From Sinotaia quadrata (lineage: Eukaryota; Mollusca; Gastropoda; Architaenioglossa; Viviparidae): a DNA stretch of 64,000 nucleotides. This document shows positions 27,401 through 42,400 of this stretch, piece by piece. A program made the translations under genes and the position numbers. Location of the stretch: positions 19,847,975-19,911,974 of the forward strand of contig CM054183.1 of assembly GCA_028829895.1 (NCBI GenBank), written 5' to 3'. A model generated the notes under the pieces. It was given only the letters and a program-made list of their open reading frames with translations, was not told where the DNA came from and did not search any database. The first letter of the stretch is position 1. Every line of letters begins with the position of its first letter.

Positions 27401-30400
27401 GTTCAAGGCTCATAAATATGTTCCAAATTCGTACAATTTCCATGCCTGAACATATACATTAACATGAACTCAAACTTGCTTTCTCACCTAAAGGGTTCCA
27501 CAAAGAAATGAGATTTAATACACCTTAACACAAACTCAAAAAGCAATATTCTGTAAGATTCTGGAGAAGAAATAGTTAGTAGCAGACAATCCAGAAATTA
27601 CACTAAGGCCAAGTAGAAAAGTTTATACCAGAAAAGACTTGCAGGAAATGACACTAAAGCTAAGTAGGATAGTTTGTATTGGAAAAGACATGTTAGAAAT
27701 GACTCGAAAGTTAAGTAGGATAGTTTGTACCAGATAAGACAAATAAAGCTAAGTAGGATAGTTTGTACCAGATAAGACAAATAAAGCTAAGTAAGATAGT
27801 TTGTATCATACAAGACAAATAAAGCTAAGGAGGATAGTTTGTATCATACAAGACAAAAAGCTAAGTAGGATAGTTTGTACCAGATAAGACAAATAAAGCT
27901 AAGTAGGATAGTTTGTACCAGATAAGACAAATAAAGCTAAGTAGGATAGTTTGTACCAGATAAGACAAATAGAGCTAAGTAGGATAGTTTGTATCAGACA
28001 AGACAAATAAAGCTAAGTAGGATAGTTTGTACCAGATAAGACAAATAGAGCTAAGTAGGATAGTTTGTATCATACAAGACAAAAAGCTAAGTAGGATAGT
28101 TTGTACCAGATAAGACAAATAAAGCTAAGTAGGATAGTTTGTACCAGATAAGACAAATAGAGCTAAGTAGGATAGTTTGTATCAGACAAGACAAATAAAG
28201 CTAAGTAGGATAGTTAGTACGACATGCAAGAAATTACATTAAGGCTAAGTATGAATGTATGAGAGATTAGGACTGCAACAAACCTCATAAAAATCTGCTG
28301 TTCTTGGCAGTTTGTGATAGCAATTTTATTCACAATTTATTCAGGGTAAAACAGTAAAACTAGTTTTTTTATTCATAGCAGGTGTTCAATCATCAACAAG
28401 AATAAATGTAAACAAATTTCAGTAAAATAATCCGAAGATTTGCACCAATTTTTAAAAAAAATAATGTGACCCAGTCAAGCTCAAAATGCAGTTTAAATTA
28501 TTAATCTGCAACCCAAATGCTTATATTTTAATCCACCCACCCACTATATAGAAAGAGATATAAATCCTCTTATGAAAAGAGAACATGACACCTTTCTGAA
28601 AGCATGCTTGGATTGTTGCATAGATTCATTTATCACTGAAAGTAAATATGTGATGTCATAAACTATGCACCTTTTTTAACTCTTCATTCTTCTTGATGGC
28701 TTCAATGCGAGAGACAAAGTCAGCTGTCTTTACTGCAGTTGGGCTTGTTAATGGAGCAACAGCTGCACGGGCTCTATTCATCTGCTGACTAAATACTGTT
28801 TTCTTGAGATTGCCCATTGAAGTTGTGTAGACAATGCTCTACAACATTTTAAAAATATGCAAAATGTGAAATATACAATATATAAAATCAACTTCTGTTT
28901 TGAAATAAAATATTTAAGATGTCTGAAAGCACTAAAATACCATTTCTTTTTTTTTTTTTAATTTTTCCTTTAGTATTCCTCAATTAATCTTTCAAAAGTT
29001 TCAGTTTATCAGAAATAACTCCAAAGTGGAAGATTTAACCACTGATCTTTAAGCTTGTAAAATTGGGTACCATTTACTTCTTTTAAATTATTTTATTGTA
29101 ATAATTAGTCAAATTTTTATATGTAAAACAAAATCCTGAAATCATATATTTATTCATCAGTATGTCAGCTGAATAAAGTTACCTATTAGCATGAAGAAAT
29201 TATAAATATGGAAAATTATATTCAAAATAACATTACATATCCATAATAAAGGGCAAGGCTATTAGAGGAAAAATGAGAAAATGATAATCTTACTGCAAAA
29301 ATTAAATGAAAAAAATCATGAAAAAGACATTTCTTCAATGAGTATGCTTATTAATAAAGAATTAGATTTATTTTTGTATGTTTTATGTATTTCTTTGTCT
29401 TCATATATGTGAATTTTTATTATTCTGTTATATCTTCACATGTGAATATTTTTGTTTTAAGAAAAGGAATTGCCTTAATTATTATATAAGTCACAAATAA
29501 AGTAAATGTTAACTTGCAAATACACATATATTGCTTATTTTACATATTTTCCCAAATTTGTAGTAATAATGGTTAAATATGAAAATTCATCTAAATGCTT
29601 TATAATGCTATTAAGTGACAATCACAGAAGGTTTGATGCAGGATCATTCCCCTATCTCAGATCAATTTTTGTTATAAAACTCAAGACAAATGCTTTTTTT
29701 TTTTTTTTAAACCTCATATATATTAGATTACAATGGATTGCAGAAAAATAATTATCTGAAACACTATATACATTTTCAAACATACTGTTATTTCAAAAGG
29801 ACGATTTAGCATTGCAATATCATTCAACAAAGTACATCTCAGACCAATAATTTCAGAAGAAATTGTTTGATATGTAAGATATGATTTATTTATGTAAATA
29901 TCTTGCAATTAATTGTCAAATTGGCAGTGTGCACTGCACATCTTCATCGCTACTTGGACACCATTTTAAATATGCAAACTAAATCTTTCAATAGAATGGA
30001 CTGTGCATATTTACCGTAATGAATTTTGTTTTTCCAACTTCTAACCACAAAGAATTTTTTTTAAATGTTTATTTCACGAGCGAAATTGTTTTAAGTAAGG
30101 TTAATATTGACTGATGAAATAAAATTACAGAAGTGCTCAAAAAGAACCCCCCATGTTTAAATGTTCTTAACAACAGACTGCTTCAACCAGCTTATGTACA
30201 ATGGAACATGGCACATGGAAACAGAGAGCATCATCTCTCCCAAATTTTAACTTAATAGTCTCGAATCTGCTTAACAAATCGGTTTCTTGAGAAATATTGA
30301 CTTCACCTATTGGCCTGATTGAATCTGCCTACAAAAAGTGTGTAAACGGCTCAGTTTAATGTCAGCAATCTTGGGTCAAGCTATTTCATTTTTGGTGATT

Positions 30401-33400
30401 TTCATTGTGGTAATAAATTTTTCAAACATAGATGTGTTTGAAAAACATCTTTACACATTTGTTCAGAAAATATAAAATCCTGAAAGAGAAGATAGTGAAC
30501 AATGCAAATATATAATAATCTCAAAATAAAATAAAACATTTATTTCTCCTGCTGGCTTGTGCCTGTCTTAATGCTAATGGAATGCTCCTACTTTAACTGT
30601 AAGAAAACAGTAATCAAAAGATCTACCTTCTCTACAGGAGAATTCTGTGGCAATGATTTCACAGTGTTGTTGAGCGACATTTTATGTGATGGTGGGATGA
30701 CATTGGGTCGATTAGTTGTTGCAGGTAGCTTTGCACTCATCTCAGGAGATGTACTGCTTACCGCTTCACTAGAGGTCTGTCAATATATGTACATGTAAAG
30801 TGACAATCAAATGCAAAATGAAAAAATAATTTTAGAAAAAAAACTATGTGTTAAAGGGTTGATGCATACATAGTACAGTAATACAACTTACTTATTTGAA
30901 AGTTATTAACGAAACACAAATTCAATCTTTCACAGAATTTGTGTCATTTTATCAATGTTATTACATTCTTTTAAACTCATCCCTACCCCACCCCCAACTC
31001 CAAATAATAAAAAGCTTGTTTGCAAGTCTAATTAATGATTCAATAAGGTAACAACATATTATCTACCAGACAAGAAAATAAGATTTAAGTTTATATTTCT
31101 AAACTTTTTTTATTTCTTCAAAACAGCTTTCTTTCTCACTTGGCAGCAAATCTTACTGGCAAGTATGGACACTGATCAGTTATTATTTAACATATCACTA
31201 TCAGCTTAGTGATGGTCAAGTAAATTGTAAATGGATAAATTTATTTCAAGCTGACTGAAGGACGGCGTTATTAATCATAACAAATTAATTATACACTGTT
31301 GTGCAAGTTCAAATAAATGTCTATATGATGAAGCTTTTATGCTTTGTTCAGCTGTACTACTTTCACACACACACCATACATAAACAAACACTTATCAATA
31401 ACCTCAACTGGATTCAAATCTCCACTTGCAGAAGGCTGAGACTGTTGTGCGACTGGACCTAAACGAGCATGCACATTCCCAGGTGAAACAGTATTATTTC
31501 CTGCCTGATCTCCTCCAGCACTGGTGGTAGCTGCTGACGTTGCTCCCCTATGCCAGAATAATTTAATAAAACGATTGTTGAAGACAGGCTCACTACTGTG
31601 GTAAGCTCGAGCCGCTTCTTCATTGGTTGAGAAACTGATGAGTGCAGCACTGATGTCATTGTCATACTTCACCTGACAAATGGACAAAAATATTTTTATG
31701 ACAACTAACACTATATAATTTGTATTCATACATAATATACAAGTTGCTCTGTCTCAAATACATCTAACATCGACTTAAAAATTATGGAGTTTATTTTATT
31801 TAATTTTCTAAATAAATGATAGATAATAATTTACTATTTCTCAGGTACACATGGAAACAAATTCTAATGCAATAAATAGTAACACTTCTACGTAAAATAA
31901 GTTTTCCTGAATATTTACCAAGTATGAAGATGCATACAGCAACAGATTGAAGATTAGCATATAATAGGAGCTTACTAAAAAGGTGATCTTAGCTACTCCC
32001 CAAGAGGATCTCTCACTTTGGAAATCTTTACAGATAAAATGAAAGTTGTTCAATGAAAGAGAGTGAGCAGGAAGATTGCTTGAATTAAACAATAATTTTA
32101 ATATTTCAAAGCTTGAATAAAAATCTCAACAGTCCACTGTAATTTACTATCATTAAAATTCAGTGTGAGATTGGTGAGGGATCTACGGCTTGAGGATTGG
32201 CTAAGACTGGAATGGGTGCTTCAACTAGAAGAGATCAGCCATGTGAATCTCAAGAGTTGTAAATTTATTTTGGAGAGATATATTTGGAGTGATAGAATCC
32301 CCAGACATTTTCCCCCCAATTGCTTTAACCTTTAGTCTACACATTTCTGAAACAGGTTTCAGAAATGTATGGACTAAAGGTTAAAGCAATTTCTTCTAGC
32401 CTAGCTTTTATAAAAATGATGTCACAAATATTTAGTCTATATGGTGGAGATGCCTCTACCAATAAATAAATAAATGTCAATAAATGAAAAAAACATTTCA
32501 GAGACTTTTATATCCTAGAAAGTTTTCATTTCAGACCAGTCTCAATGACTTCCTCAGCCCATAAGTAAAATCATTTTCGAGAATGTATACCAAGTGCCAT
32601 TAACTAATGAATATTTCTCTTCTTCCTTACTTAAAATTGTGTTGCGAAATTAAGACAACTGAATTTTATAGGACTGAGAGAACTAAAAAGCATGGGAGAA
32701 TGTCTATCATTTGAAACCTTAGCTTCAATCTCTTTGGCACATAGGATTGCCCTGACAGAGCAGTGGTTTGGGCATATTAGTGAAGCAAGATAGCTCCAAC
32801 ATTTGAAGACAGGCACTCAAACAACAACAAAAGGAAAAAGAAAATAAATTAACTTCAAAAGTGTTCTGTCTTTGAAGTAGTGACAATAAGCATTTTATGT
32901 TTAACCCGTTCGCAGTCTGGGTGTCAAGTTATGTCACAACCGGAAGTGACTGAGCCCTTGACTGCGTTCCACGGTATGTCACAGGCTTACGGATACGTGC
33001 GTGTTGTTCGTTCATTCATGAAACCATTCATTAAAAATAACCAATCAGAAAAATTGAAAGATATTTTTGGCTTCCGCACCCAATCTGTTATAAATTTTTT
33101 CATTGGATACTTATAATCAGTATGTTAATGAGCTTGAATTGGCGGCTTTTTCAATACAACCCACTGTCTTTGTGAAGACGGCAGACATTTTGTGTTGATC
33201 TCCATGGCAAGTTTCGATGTTTTCAAACTCACAGTTTGAAGCCACAGCTGGGTCAGAATTTGATTCATTTTAGATGAATCTGATTTCTTTTTTTATCAGA
33301 AAATAAAAATGTTCAACCAGCCCCTATTGAAATTTTAGACGCAGTTGACCTCGAGGCCAGCACTACGAAAACTGAAAACCGGTCATGTCGAAGCGTGGCG

Positions 33401-36400
33401 TCGGCGTCTGTTACGTGCATGGAAAAGCCACATGCTTTTGCAGGAAATAGTGAAATATAAATGCCATTTGCAGAAAATACTGGAGAAGTTGATATTTTGG
33501 AAGCATTTTTACCAGTGAATTTTGTGCAAAAAATTGTCGAGTTCACGAATACTTACGCCGCAGATCTACTATTATCGTGTGCAAATCTTTCAAACTTCGT
33601 CTCTTCAAACAGTGGCGTGATACAGAGGTGACTGAAATGTATCAGTTTTGGGGACTTATTGTATTGATGTGTAAAAAAAATTCTTATGGAAATAGTTTTT
33701 ATGTGCACAAAAAATACTGAACTGGACATATGTGGAATATTTTTCTTCACTTCAATTGGATTTATCTACTTGGATGCGATCTATTTTTCTAGATCTATTT
33801 CAAATCTCTCACGCTAAATCCATCGAGTAAATGTACTTGGTGGTGTGTGCTTGATATAAAAAAACTAATAATAATGCAAAATCTTGGATTAATATTCTGA
33901 AATATTGATTAAACATTTCCACACAATTTGGACTATTAAATAAATGTGTAATAAAATGAAAATCCTCCAGGAATACGACAACAGATGATGAAAATCGCAA
34001 GTTCAACAAAAAGGTAAAAAAACTTTTTATTATTTATATATTTTTTAATTTTCAAAAAAATTTTCAAAAAAATTCAAATATTTTATAATATGTATATAAT
34101 AGTTTACAATTAACGTTTTTAAAATTCATTTAGTATTAACTTCACTTTTAATGTTTTAGTTTACCAACCCATTGAAATTATCGATTAGCGGCAAAAGTGC
34201 CTGACACGGCGCTGCCGACGCGTGTTTTTTTGCATGACAGGGATCGGGTTAAGCAAAGTGCCAACAGAAAAATATATTTCTTGATGATAAAAAGATGGGA
34301 ATAATTTTTCTCCCTCTGAACTAATACAGCAAATTACTCAATTAATAGCACAAGGATGAAACTTGCCTGTATGTTGGTGAGTGTGCCAAACTTAGCAAAG
34401 TGTTCATTCAACTTGGCAATGTTGTTCATGTCTGTTGGAATCTTACGTACTTCAAGGGTTGTGTTTTCATGCCTGAACTGCTGCCTATTGTAACCTGCAG
34501 AGTTAAAGGTTTCTCAAACTGAAAGTGACATTTAGTAAAACATTTATTTTCTGGCAATCTATAAACATAGTTGTTCAAGGATAATATTTTTTGTAGAAAT
34601 ATGAATTTTAACAGAGATGGATTGACCTCTACTTATTGTTGTGCTCGTTTGTATCTTAAGAAAATATAAAATAACATCCCACAACCATATCAAGATTTTT
34701 TCTTTTTTTAAAACTGAGATTAAGCTAACAAAATTTCTTTACCTACATGGTAATTTTTATCAATGAGTGGACATATAAATACATTACCACCAAGACGATT
34801 AAAGTCAAAAGGCTTTTTAGCCTGCTGCCCAAAGCCATGACGAGGGTTATAGTGCATACGCTGTACAACACGAAGTGTACCATCTTCGCTCTCTGCATGG
34901 GTGCGCTTGGCAGGAACCACAATGCGGGCAGGCATCAAATTAGATGACCCGTGGTTGTCCCTCACTAATAAGATTTATTTTTGAAAAATAAATATGGACA
35001 TGTATGCTACAACATAATTTTAAGAAACATAATCAATCATAACATTATTCTATCTCTATCAGTTGACTCTTTCTAAAGTGAATAAGCAAGATTTTAAAAC
35101 AGACTTAAGAAAATAATTGATTGGCTAAAAAATAAAATAATGTTATGCAAGACTCCAAAATATTCTGAAGTAAGCAAAATAAGTACTTGTAATGACAACT
35201 AAAACTAAAATAAATACAGTATAAAGCTTATCAAAGAAATCCTTTGTGTCTTGCACTCTTTGAAGTTATGTACAAATTATATACAAATATACCAACATTT
35301 TTTATTTCAATAAGTAACACCAATTCACTATCATTTTTAATTTCAAGAAGTGCTATCTGTATATTTTATCAATTTGATTACCCACCATCAGGAGGTGGCA
35401 CATCTGTAACAGTAGGCACTGTCACAAGATCTCGTTGGCGTTGTGGCTGTGGCTGATTTGTCTTTATGCCTGCCTGAAAGGTGCCTGGTGGAAGAGGAGA
35501 TCCAGAGGGTGGAGGTGTTGTCCAGAAGGGTGGGGGTGGTGGAGGACCAGTTGTAATTGCTGGAGCCTCAGGATTGTAGCCTTCTGGTTGTGACTGTTCA
35601 ACTGTAGAGAAATGGTTATTTTAATATACAATCATATATGTACTAAAATTAATTAAAATAAACTAACACATATACATAATTAATTGCAAATTATATATTT
35701 TTCTTCAATCAAGTCCATTTTATTTTTCAGTGACTTTATGTTTACCGTGATGCTTACTATTCATGAATATAATATAACCAGTGATCACTTACAAGTCAAA
35801 GTTAAGTTTCTAAAAGAGACTATTTCTAACTACCAAACAACTAAAGAATTTATTGTAACTAAATTGCAAAATGCATAAGTTTATCAGGAAAGTCAAAGTA
35901 TGGATGCATCAGTAAATGAAATCATCTTCGGAATGTTATAATAATATAGCATTCACCATACTTAGCAAAAAATAAAGATTTTTTTTAATGGAGGAATGTG
36001 CAGAATGAGAGACAGAAAGAAAACAGGGAGACAGAAACAGAGAACATATAAAATGTGTAGTTAGCAAAGACAGGCCACTGTACTAGTTAAAATAAAATGT
36101 ATTCAATTTATACTTTAAAATATATAATATACAGTCATTCTCCAAAGATAGATACCATGAATGGGCTTAGTTTTAAAAATTAATCTCTATCAAAACATGT
36201 TGTCTAAGATCTTAAATCTTTAGAAATATACATCTCCTTTATTTTTCTCTTCTGTATTTTTATACATATACACACACACATGAACATAAATTTAAATGGG
36301 TTATTGTATGAGCAAAGTCATGGTTGAGAGACCTGCCAAACAGCAGGTGAATAAGTATTACATTTGTAGACTTTTCAAAGAAATTTAATTTTATTGTCTG

Positions 36401-39400
36401 TATGCATATATACAGCTGATTCCCAATTATCCAGAATCAGATTAACCAGGATTATAAACATAAAACATATATGTATAAAATAAAGAGATGGCTGCTGAAA
36501 AAACAATGCAAAAAATATTAGGTACAAAAAGATGATGTTGACAATTTTTCCCATGTTAACAAAGACTAAGATTACTGGTAATGTGTACGGCGGAGATGTT
36601 CATTATTCTGTTGATTCTGCATACAAGTAATCTAAAAGTTAGAAATTTCATACTTAATCATAGTTAAAATGTAAAAAGGTTATTCCTTCTACAGAGAAAA
36701 ACTTAGAAATAATTAAAAGTCTAAGAAAGATATGTTTGCCAAGATGCTAATGAATGAAAACTTTCACTACAATAGTCTTGATGAAGCAATGGCTGTTTGT
36801 TCAACCCTCAATGATTTCAGCTGCAATAAAAGAAGCACTTTTACAATTAAAAGGGATGTGAGTAGTTAATGAGAATATATGGGAAAAACTACTGTCTTTA
36901 CTTTACTATAACAAATGGATAAGTCTGTCTTAAGTTCATACATTCAATTATTTTTTTAAATGCACAATATTATGCAGCTGTTTTTTATACACACTGTACT
37001 GATGTTGGATTAACCAAGATTTGGATTATCTGGGAAATCCTTTCTCATTCATTCATGGTCATAAACAAAAAAGACAACCTCACCTTGTGGAGGAGGTCCA
37101 GGTGGCATTAATGGTGGCCTCACAGGTAGCATACGTGTTCCAGGTGCCATACCAGGAGGAGGGACATTCATGCGTGGAGGAATAAAATTGGCTCTTGGAG
37201 GAGGCACAGACATTGCTGCAGATATTGGTGGTGGCAGTCTTGGGTGACCTATAAAAAAACATTATTCTTATTGCAGATGCAGAATTTTAAGCTCTAAAAA
37301 ATGCAGCAATTTGGTTTGTGCTTTTAAAGTTACTTTAGTTGGAAATATATGTAAGAAATTGTCTATCAATTTATGTTATCTATGTAAAACACATAAAAAA
37401 GGGCCAGGCCAATAAAATACTTGCAAAAATAAATGCACTTATTACTTGACAATTAAACTGACAGAAACACTAAAAATTATAATTAACAAAGCTGAAAGAA
37501 CTGAAATTAAAAAGGTTACATTGAGAAAATTTTGTAACTAAGAAAAATATTAAATAATGGCATTTCCAGAAGATTCAGCACTTTAAAGTTTTTCACAGAA
37601 TTACATAATCAGTAAAAAAAAAGAAGCAGTCTTTTATCATTTAATTTATCTGCTTTCTTAATAAAAGCGATTTAAAATAAAAAACAGACATTGGAAGACA
37701 AAACTACTATTTTTAGCAACTATTACAAACACACTAGAAAAAATTTCTATGAATGTACTATTAACAGTGTGTGTGAGGTGGGAGGGTGGAGGAAGAAGAA
37801 AAGAATGTATACGGGACACTACAATGTAAAGGAAGCAGCTGTTCATAAACAATATTTTCCTTCTGCAAAAACATCCTAAATCACCTATCTCCCACAAAAT
37901 GTCTATATTTAAAAAAAAATCACAATTAATCTAAGCCTAAAATTCATGTTACATACATAGCCCATGCACTTTACATAATAAAGTATTAAACCTTTCTGCT
38001 GAGTAATTTAAGTGCAATTCATAAAAAGCCAATGATATAGCCAGTATTGTTCAACTAAATAAGTTTAAGCAGGAAACCATACACGTTCACCAAGCAGAAG
38101 GAAAAGAAATTGTGACCAGAGTGGATTAGTTTTAAAATTTAAATACACGAGGATAATAAAAGCAATAACCAAAAAACCAAAACCAAATAAATAAAAACTT
38201 TTGAGGAAAAGGAAAAGTGATAACATTAAAATTTATAAAAAGAAATGTTATTACTATAATTCTGATACAACAAGAGGAGTAAGACTTTGCTTTATAGAGA
38301 CAATTTTAAAATCATAGAGTATTATGTGGCTTCTCCCTAAAAAAATAAACAAATAAAATAAAAATGTAAAAAATGTACATTCACTACAAAGAAAAACAAT
38401 AAATAATTATATTTCTAAAAATAATCATGTCCATTTCTGTTAATTAAACAGATTTGTAATAGATATTTAAATTTCTAAAAACCCAATTAAGTCAAATAGT
38501 AAATAAGCAGTTAGAAACAAACAAATTAGTATTATTAAAGTTAGTTCAAAGAAAAAAGCAATAATATGTTGTCAATGATAAAGAAAGTGAAATCTCAATA
38601 ATATAAATTTTACAAAAAGTCAGTTGTGTGATAAAACTATAACTAGTATAAGAATAAAATAAATAATAAATCCATTTAATTTGCAAAATACTGTCTGAAA
38701 CATTTTTGTTTTGGTTTGGTTTTTTGGGGGGTGGGCAGTTGCTGTTGCTGACATGCTTATTCTATATCAGGGGTCTCAAACTCATTTTGCCTGGGGGCCA
38801 CTGGAAGTAGAATCTGGGTGAAGCCGGGCCGCATCATTATTCCCTGCTGCCAGAGACCTGGCAACACTTCCTCTTACACAGCTCAGACTCATTTGGCTTC
38901 AGGGAGGAAGCCACTGTGACCCTCAGTATGGCTTGAAGATGCTCATCAGTAAGTTTGTCCTTGAATTTTGACTTATTCAAGTTCATGGTGGAGAAGAGCT
39001 ATTCACACAGATAGGTGCTCCCCAAAAGGCACTTGGTCCGCTTGAACATCCTGGAAAGCTCAGGGAAGGTAAGGGGCAATTCTCTCAAAAACTGTCCAAG
39101 CTTGTCTGCTTTTCCACTCACCTCCCTGAACTTGGCTTTGAGTTCAGAATTACACTTATGTCAATTAGATCCATTTGAAGCACAGGAGGGACATCTTCCA
39201 CATTGAAGAAAGGGTCAGCAAATATTTGAAAGGTGGTTCTGTGTTTCTTTAAATCGGCAAACCTGTGATCAAATTCTTTCCTGCAACATACTTCTCACCA
39301 CTGAATGGTGTGCCAGAATCCATGAGTGCCTTACATGCTGGGAAATGGCAGATCCTGAGGTATGGTAGCCCACAGGTGACAAAAACTATAAAACTCCCTG

Positions 39401-42400
39401 GGTGCATGAGAAAAACGTGCGGGCCACAAAATATCGTCTGGTGAGCCGCAATTGGCCCGCGAGTTTGAGACCCCTGTTCTATATGTACTTTTCTTCTGGT
39501 AGTGTTTCAGTCAGTATACATGCTGATGTTTCACATAATGCTCTATAATTAGTATAAAAAGTATCAACTATAAATAATGTTATTTCTTGTCTTCAATAGA
39601 TACATGATGGCAAAATGTTATGACCTTTGTGTCAGTTGCAACTGGCAGGTAGATTATACAATACAGTCTAGGTCATTGACCATTTTTACTGTAGTCTGCA
39701 TTGACACAACAACCAATGGTTTAAGAAATATAATTATCCTTTACAGTGTGTGCATGTGTGTGTGTTCCACTAAAATAAAAGAGCACATAGTGGTTTTTAG
39801 CTCAGTCACCTCTAGCTGTAGGGTGATATTTCTGCAGTTCACCTATAATCATTTTATTCATTAAACTCTCTGCCTCCTTAGTCTTTAATTATTTATTCAG
39901 AAATATTAAAATTAAAAAAACAATTTATTTAAAAAGTTTTATTTAAAATGTTTCTGTCATGATGGTTGAGCTCAATCTTGGTGCATGATGTTATGGTGTT
40001 ACCTTGTATACAATTCCATCTGATCATTGCATTGTCAAACAAAGCAATGATTATGTTTTTTATAAATGTTTATTCATTCTTTATTTTATAAAATATTTGC
40101 TCTCTTTGGTCTCCAACTATGCTGTCTGTTCTGGCAAGAACTTCATCTGATTTCACTGCTTGCTTTGCATTCAGTATTATTTATTTAAGTTACTTGTCAT
40201 TTTAAATATTAGCACTAAATTTTCTTGTTAATCTGTTAATCACTGAATTCTGAATTAAGTCCTTGTAATTAAGAAATTCAGTTATTTCAAAACTAAAGAG
40301 AAAAAGTGACACCACTATGTTTTCTCTTAAATGATGCAATTTGGCCAATAGAATTCTTGTTCCTGCTTTTAAACTTTCAGCAAAATTTAAATCAACAACA
40401 ACCAATGTCAACAGCAATATATTTCACAAACAAAATTTCAATGCTTATACATTTTCAGTACAGCAGCATTGTGTTCACATTTTCTTTGGGGCTAGAGCAA
40501 AGTGTTTATTAAATATAATCAAATCCTCACTGATAAATAACATGACTACTAAGTTAAAAATTGTGCCTTCAGCTGCAAAAATGTTCAAATTAAGTGAAAA
40601 CAAAACAAACAAAAAATTATCATGATATGCAAGAAAATATTAAATTAAATATGAATTGTATGTTTCTAACCCCAGTTTTTACCCAGTATAAGAATAAGCA
40701 CACATTCACTATCTAATGTCAATTTTACCTGGTGGAGGGAAGGATAGCATATTGGGAATGCTGATATCCTCCACAACCACAGGATCCATGCCATGGTCAA
40801 ATGGGCACAGATCACCCAGCATACAAAACCCCTTCTCTGCAACACCATCCAGTTAAAATTATTAATTCTAAATAAAACAGGGACAATCCTAAATTTTAAA
40901 TATGTAAGCATCACATGTATTGAAGGCAATTAGTTTTTAATTTAATAACAAACAGTTGTAACTCTATTTTGTGCAAATAAAAAAGTAAGGAAATAAATTA
41001 CAAAAAAAAAAATTAAATAAATAAAAATTTAAAATGTAAATTTAGCCATTCAAATATATATTTACTGATTAGTAAAGAAATATAGTGACCCACATGTTTA
41101 CAACAGTTTCACTACTAGAAAATGAAAAGAAAACTTATAGGTCATGAAATGAAAGAAATTTAATAACAAACACATGAATCAAAATAAAATATAAACTGCT
41201 TCAAGTAGGTAGCGGCACAGTAGTCAAAACAAAAATTAAACCAATCCTCATATTCAATTTATTAAAATATAAAAATATGTAACAATACATTTACAACTTT
41301 ATTTGTATTAAAGCCCATACAATTTCCTATAAAAAGACATTTAACAAATATATATACACCTTCAGAACCTAGGCAGTATTGTGTTCTAAACAAACCCTGT
41401 GCGTAATGAGGAGAAAAATCACCAAAATCTCACATCGGAAGGGAGATAAGCTTACCATCAAAGTTCTGGCATCTCATCCGTCCTGGTCCTGAAACAACTT
41501 GCCCTGGAGGTCCTTGAATAATGACAGGTGGTCCCTCTCCAGGAGGTGGGGGTTCAGTTGTCTTGATTGGCACATTGACCAAATTGGGAAGTGATGTACT
41601 GGAAGGGATTACAGCAGGATAGTGACCATTATCCTGAGTGGGAGTTGAACCTCTGCTATCAGGTTCGGCTGCAGGAACACCTGTTTTTTGATTTAATATT
41701 AATCCAACATTTTGGGGGTGTTGCTGATTATGTAATTTAATAATAGGTTGATTCTCCAAAAAGGTGGAACTATCCAACATTAATCAATTCATATATAAGT
41801 ATTATTACATCTCAATTAAGTCTTATTTTAAGTATTTTTTCTAAGCAAAATAGTTTTCTTGAATATATACTAAATGAGCAGAGTAGGTACCAGCAATAGT
41901 AATTTTGTTTTGGTCATAATATTTCTAAATTAAAACTGATTAAATAAACAACACTAAACTTTTTTAAATACATATTTTCTGTACATTTGCAATAAAAAAT
42001 AAAATTTGAAAATAGTTTATTATATTACAAATAATTGTTTTTCTTAAGTTTTTAATGATCATAATTAAATGTCTTTTCTTAAATTTAAAAAAAAATGATT
42101 TTACACAATTATAGGCAAAACAAGTTTATTGTGAATGTTTAAATATATTGAAAATTTCATAAAATAATCTACTTTTGAACATACATCTTACTAATTAAAC
42201 AATGTAAAATAGCATATTAACTATTTATTAATGTATAAGTAAAATACTAACATACTAATGATTTTATTCATTTATATAGGAAAGCACAAAAAATCCCAGG
42301 TAAAATAACTTAGATTAAATGGATACTTAATTATGTTAGCTCTTTCATAATAAGTTACAGGAATCACACAGACCAAAGAATACTGTTTGTGTGTACTCAT

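Larger units (their letters stand above)
34495..40728 (-). other. RBM26 introns 7-10 outside listed elements: nothing found
   Basis: Apart from exons 8-10 and the hAT element at 38768-39476, this is A-rich intron sequence with short CA runs. A G-run at 38726-38732 precedes the hAT element. Confidence 0.45.

Noticed and set aside
27601..28250. CRISPR-like array of regular 37-bp units
   Set aside because: There are no unique spacers: the whole unit repeats. It sits in an intron of a eukaryotic gene. It is a minisatellite.
32319..32390. MicroRNA precursor
   Set aside because: The loop is only 2 bases and the arms are almost fully paired, unlike a usual pre-miRNA. It remains a palindrome without a proven role.
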